From positions 1 to 35,795 of the forward strand of contig NZ_LNDJ01000064.1 of the NCBI RefSeq assembly GCF_001444505.1: a stretch of 35,795 nt of DNA, read 5' to 3'. The notes below the pieces were generated by a model, which saw only the letters and a list, made by a program, of their open reading frames with translations, was not told the DNA's origin and did not search any database. Of this stretch, positions 34,424 through 35,795 are shown piece after piece (position 1 is the first letter of the stretch; each line of letters starts with the position of its first letter). The position numbers were made by a program, and so were the translations under genes. Source of the DNA: Psychrobacter piscatorii. GTDB lineage: Bacteria; Pseudomonadota; Gammaproteobacteria; Pseudomonadales; Moraxellaceae.

Positions 34424-35795
34424 ATGTCGCAGCAATATCAAGTTTTAGCTCGCAAATACCGACCCAAAAACTTTCATGAGTTGATTGGGCAGACGCATGT
34501 CTCGCAAGCGCTGATTAATGCGATTGATTATAATCGCTTGCATCATGCGTATCTGTTTACTGGTACCCGCGGTGTGGGTAAGACGACGATTGCGCGTATT
34601 TTATCTAAATGCTTGAACTGTGATACGGGTATTACTAGCACGCCGTGCGGTGTTTGTGATAATTGTGTGGCGATTGATCAAGGACGCTTTATTGATCTTA
34701 TCGAGATTGATGCCGCCTCTCGTACCAAGGTCGAGGACACGCGCGAGCTGCTTGACAACGTTCCTTATGCGCCAAGCCAAGGCCGTTACAAGGTCTATCT
34801 TATTGATGAAGTGCATATGCTGTCGACCCACAGCTTTAATGCGCTTCTCAAAACGTTAGAAGAGCCACCTGAGCATGTAAAGTTTTTGCTAGCGACCACT
34901 GACCCACAAAAATTACCGATTACGATTATTTCGCGCTGCTTGCAGTTCGTATTGCGTCCATTACCACAAACATTACTTAGCGAGCATCTAGCAAATATTT
35001 TAACCCAAGAGCAGGTTGGGTATACTCAGCCTGCCATTTGGCAATTAGCAAGTGCTGCCAAAGGCTCTGTGCGCGATGCCCTGTCACTGACAGATCAGGC
35101 CATTGCTTTTGGCCAGGGCGCGCTTGATGATGCGACCGTCAATGCGATGCTTGGTCTTATCGACGCCGCTGACTTAGTACGCTTGATTACAGATATTTAT
35201 AATCACGACAAGTCTGCCGTCGCGGCTCATATTGAGCAAATGCGTGCGCAAATGGTTGACGCAACGAGTATGTTTGATGGACTTGCTGAGCTACTCCATC
35301 AATTGGCATTGACCCAACTGTTGCCTGAGGTCGCTCTCAATGTCAATGAGACGCAGGCAAAAGACATTTATACGCTTGCCCAGCATATCAGTCCTGATGT
35401 GCTACAACTATACTATGAGATTGTTGTGCAGGCACGTGAAGGTGTCAAACTTGCTAGTACGCCGATGCAAGCGCTTGAGATGTGCATTTTGCGATTACTG
35501 GCGTTTCGTCCATTACCAGTCGATGAAGTATTGAGTAACACTTATGATAGTGAGGTTCCTTCTACAGAAGCGACAACTATAGAGCCGACTACTTCGATGC
35601 CGCCTTCAAGTGCTATTACGCATGAAGCGTCAGCGCCATTACAGCCTTACGATATTGACTATCAAGTGCAAAGTCATAATGAGTTACAAAGCCCCATTTA
35701 TGATGACAGCTTCAGCATAGATGACTCTATTGGACAAAATGATAGCGTAGCACACTCAGCTACTAGCTCTGAGCCAATTGTTGAGCCTGAGCCAA
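34424..35795 (+). CDS. dnaX: DNA polymerase III subunit tau/gamma (partial, runs off the window)
   Basis: Clamp-loader ATPase subunit of the replicative polymerase. The gene is open to the window end; 457 codons are visible and the C-terminus is missing. Walker A GTRGVGKTT lies at residues 47-55. The zinc module follows with Cys66, Cys75, Cys78 and Cys81 (CDTGITSTPCGVCDNC). Walker B reads VYLIDEVHML, and the sensor 1 region LLATTDPQKLPITIISRC contains the SRC finger. Domain III continues to about residue 365, after which a low-complexity Ser/Thr/Pro/Glu-rich linker begins (SEVPSTEATTIEPTTSMPPS), as in tau proteins. Any gamma frameshift signal and the polymerase-binding domain lie beyond the window. 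The start has a weak GGA-type site. Confidence 0.96.
   Translation, partial: MSQQYQVLARKYRPKNFHELIGQTHVSQALINAIDYNRLHHAYLFTGTRGVGKTTIARILSKCLNCDTGITSTPCGVCDNCVAIDQGRFIDLIEIDAASRTKVEDTRELLDNVPYAPSQGRYKVYLIDEVHMLSTHSFNALLKTLEEPPEHVKFLLATTDPQKLPITIISRCLQFVLRPLPQTLLSEHLANILTQEQVGYTQPAIWQLASAAKGSVRDALSLTDQAIAFGQGALDDATVNAMLGLIDAADLVRLITDIYNHDKSAVAAHIEQMRAQMVDATSMFDGLAELLHQLALTQLLPEVALNVNETQAKDIYTLAQHISPDVLQLYYEIVVQAREGVKLASTPMQALEMCILRLLAFRPLPVDEVLSNTYDSEVPSTEATTIEPTTSMPPSSAITHEASAPLQPYDIDYQVQSHNELQSPIYDDSFSIDDSIGQNDSVAHSATSSEPIVEPEP

Overview
The window reads as a chromosomal segment of a gammaproteobacterium of the Moraxellaceae, most likely Psychrobacter. This rests on the moderately AT-rich sequence, the style of the housekeeping proteins (FabI, RF1, LysS, DnaX, HrpA, FolE) and the gene mix. 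It was judged by eye, without a database search. No rRNA, tRNA, CRISPR array, prophage or complete insertion sequence was seen.

Layout. 170-6922: a Yej-type peptide ABC importer (yejA, yejB, yejE, yejF) with glyoxalase II (gloB) inserted after yejA. 7106-8410: an iron-containing alcohol dehydrogenase. 8707-9486: the wreck of a fused periplasmic methionine sulfoxide reductase msrAB, carrying a large internal deletion and a frameshift. 9598-11388: divergent folE and fabI. 11524-14263: a DUF1275 membrane protein, a 54-aa acidic protein and a DASS-family anion transporter. 14392-16167: a metallophosphoesterase, a DUF1543 protein and a tightly coupled 105-aa unknown. 16424-20638: the large helicase HrpA. 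20709-21038: a small membrane protein that may be colicin-immunity-like. 21671-23110: an AraC-type regulator divergent from the peroxidase ohr. 23297-23466: a MITE-like element abutting an EamA exporter (23466-24383). 24678-25361: a YetF/DUF421 protein with a zinc-ribbon tail. 25497-29155 (minus): creD, a YqhA/UPF0114 protein, an orphan NadR-type kinase and pnuC. 29434-31909: a long KAS III and prfA. 32014-32662: a HigBA toxin-antitoxin pair. 32746-35795: lysS and dnaX, the latter cut by the window end.

How genes work together. YejABEF should import short peptides or peptide-like antibiotics. PnuC and the NadR-type kinase form a nicotinamide riboside uptake and trapping pair. HigB and HigA form an autoregulated toxin-antitoxin unit, with a perfect palindrome inside its promoter. 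FabI and the KAS III both belong to fatty acid synthesis but are not adjacent.

The most notable observations are the two-lesion decay of msrAB, the 170-bp MITE-like element whose junction supplies the stop codon of the neighbouring exporter, the TTCAC repeats upstream of creD that resemble a CreB/BlrA tag, the palindrome-in-promoter of higBA, and the possible orphan bacteriocin immunity gene. I did not find a convincing wholly new multi-gene system; the best candidate for an undescribed pair is DUF1543 plus the 105-aa protein at 15261-16167.
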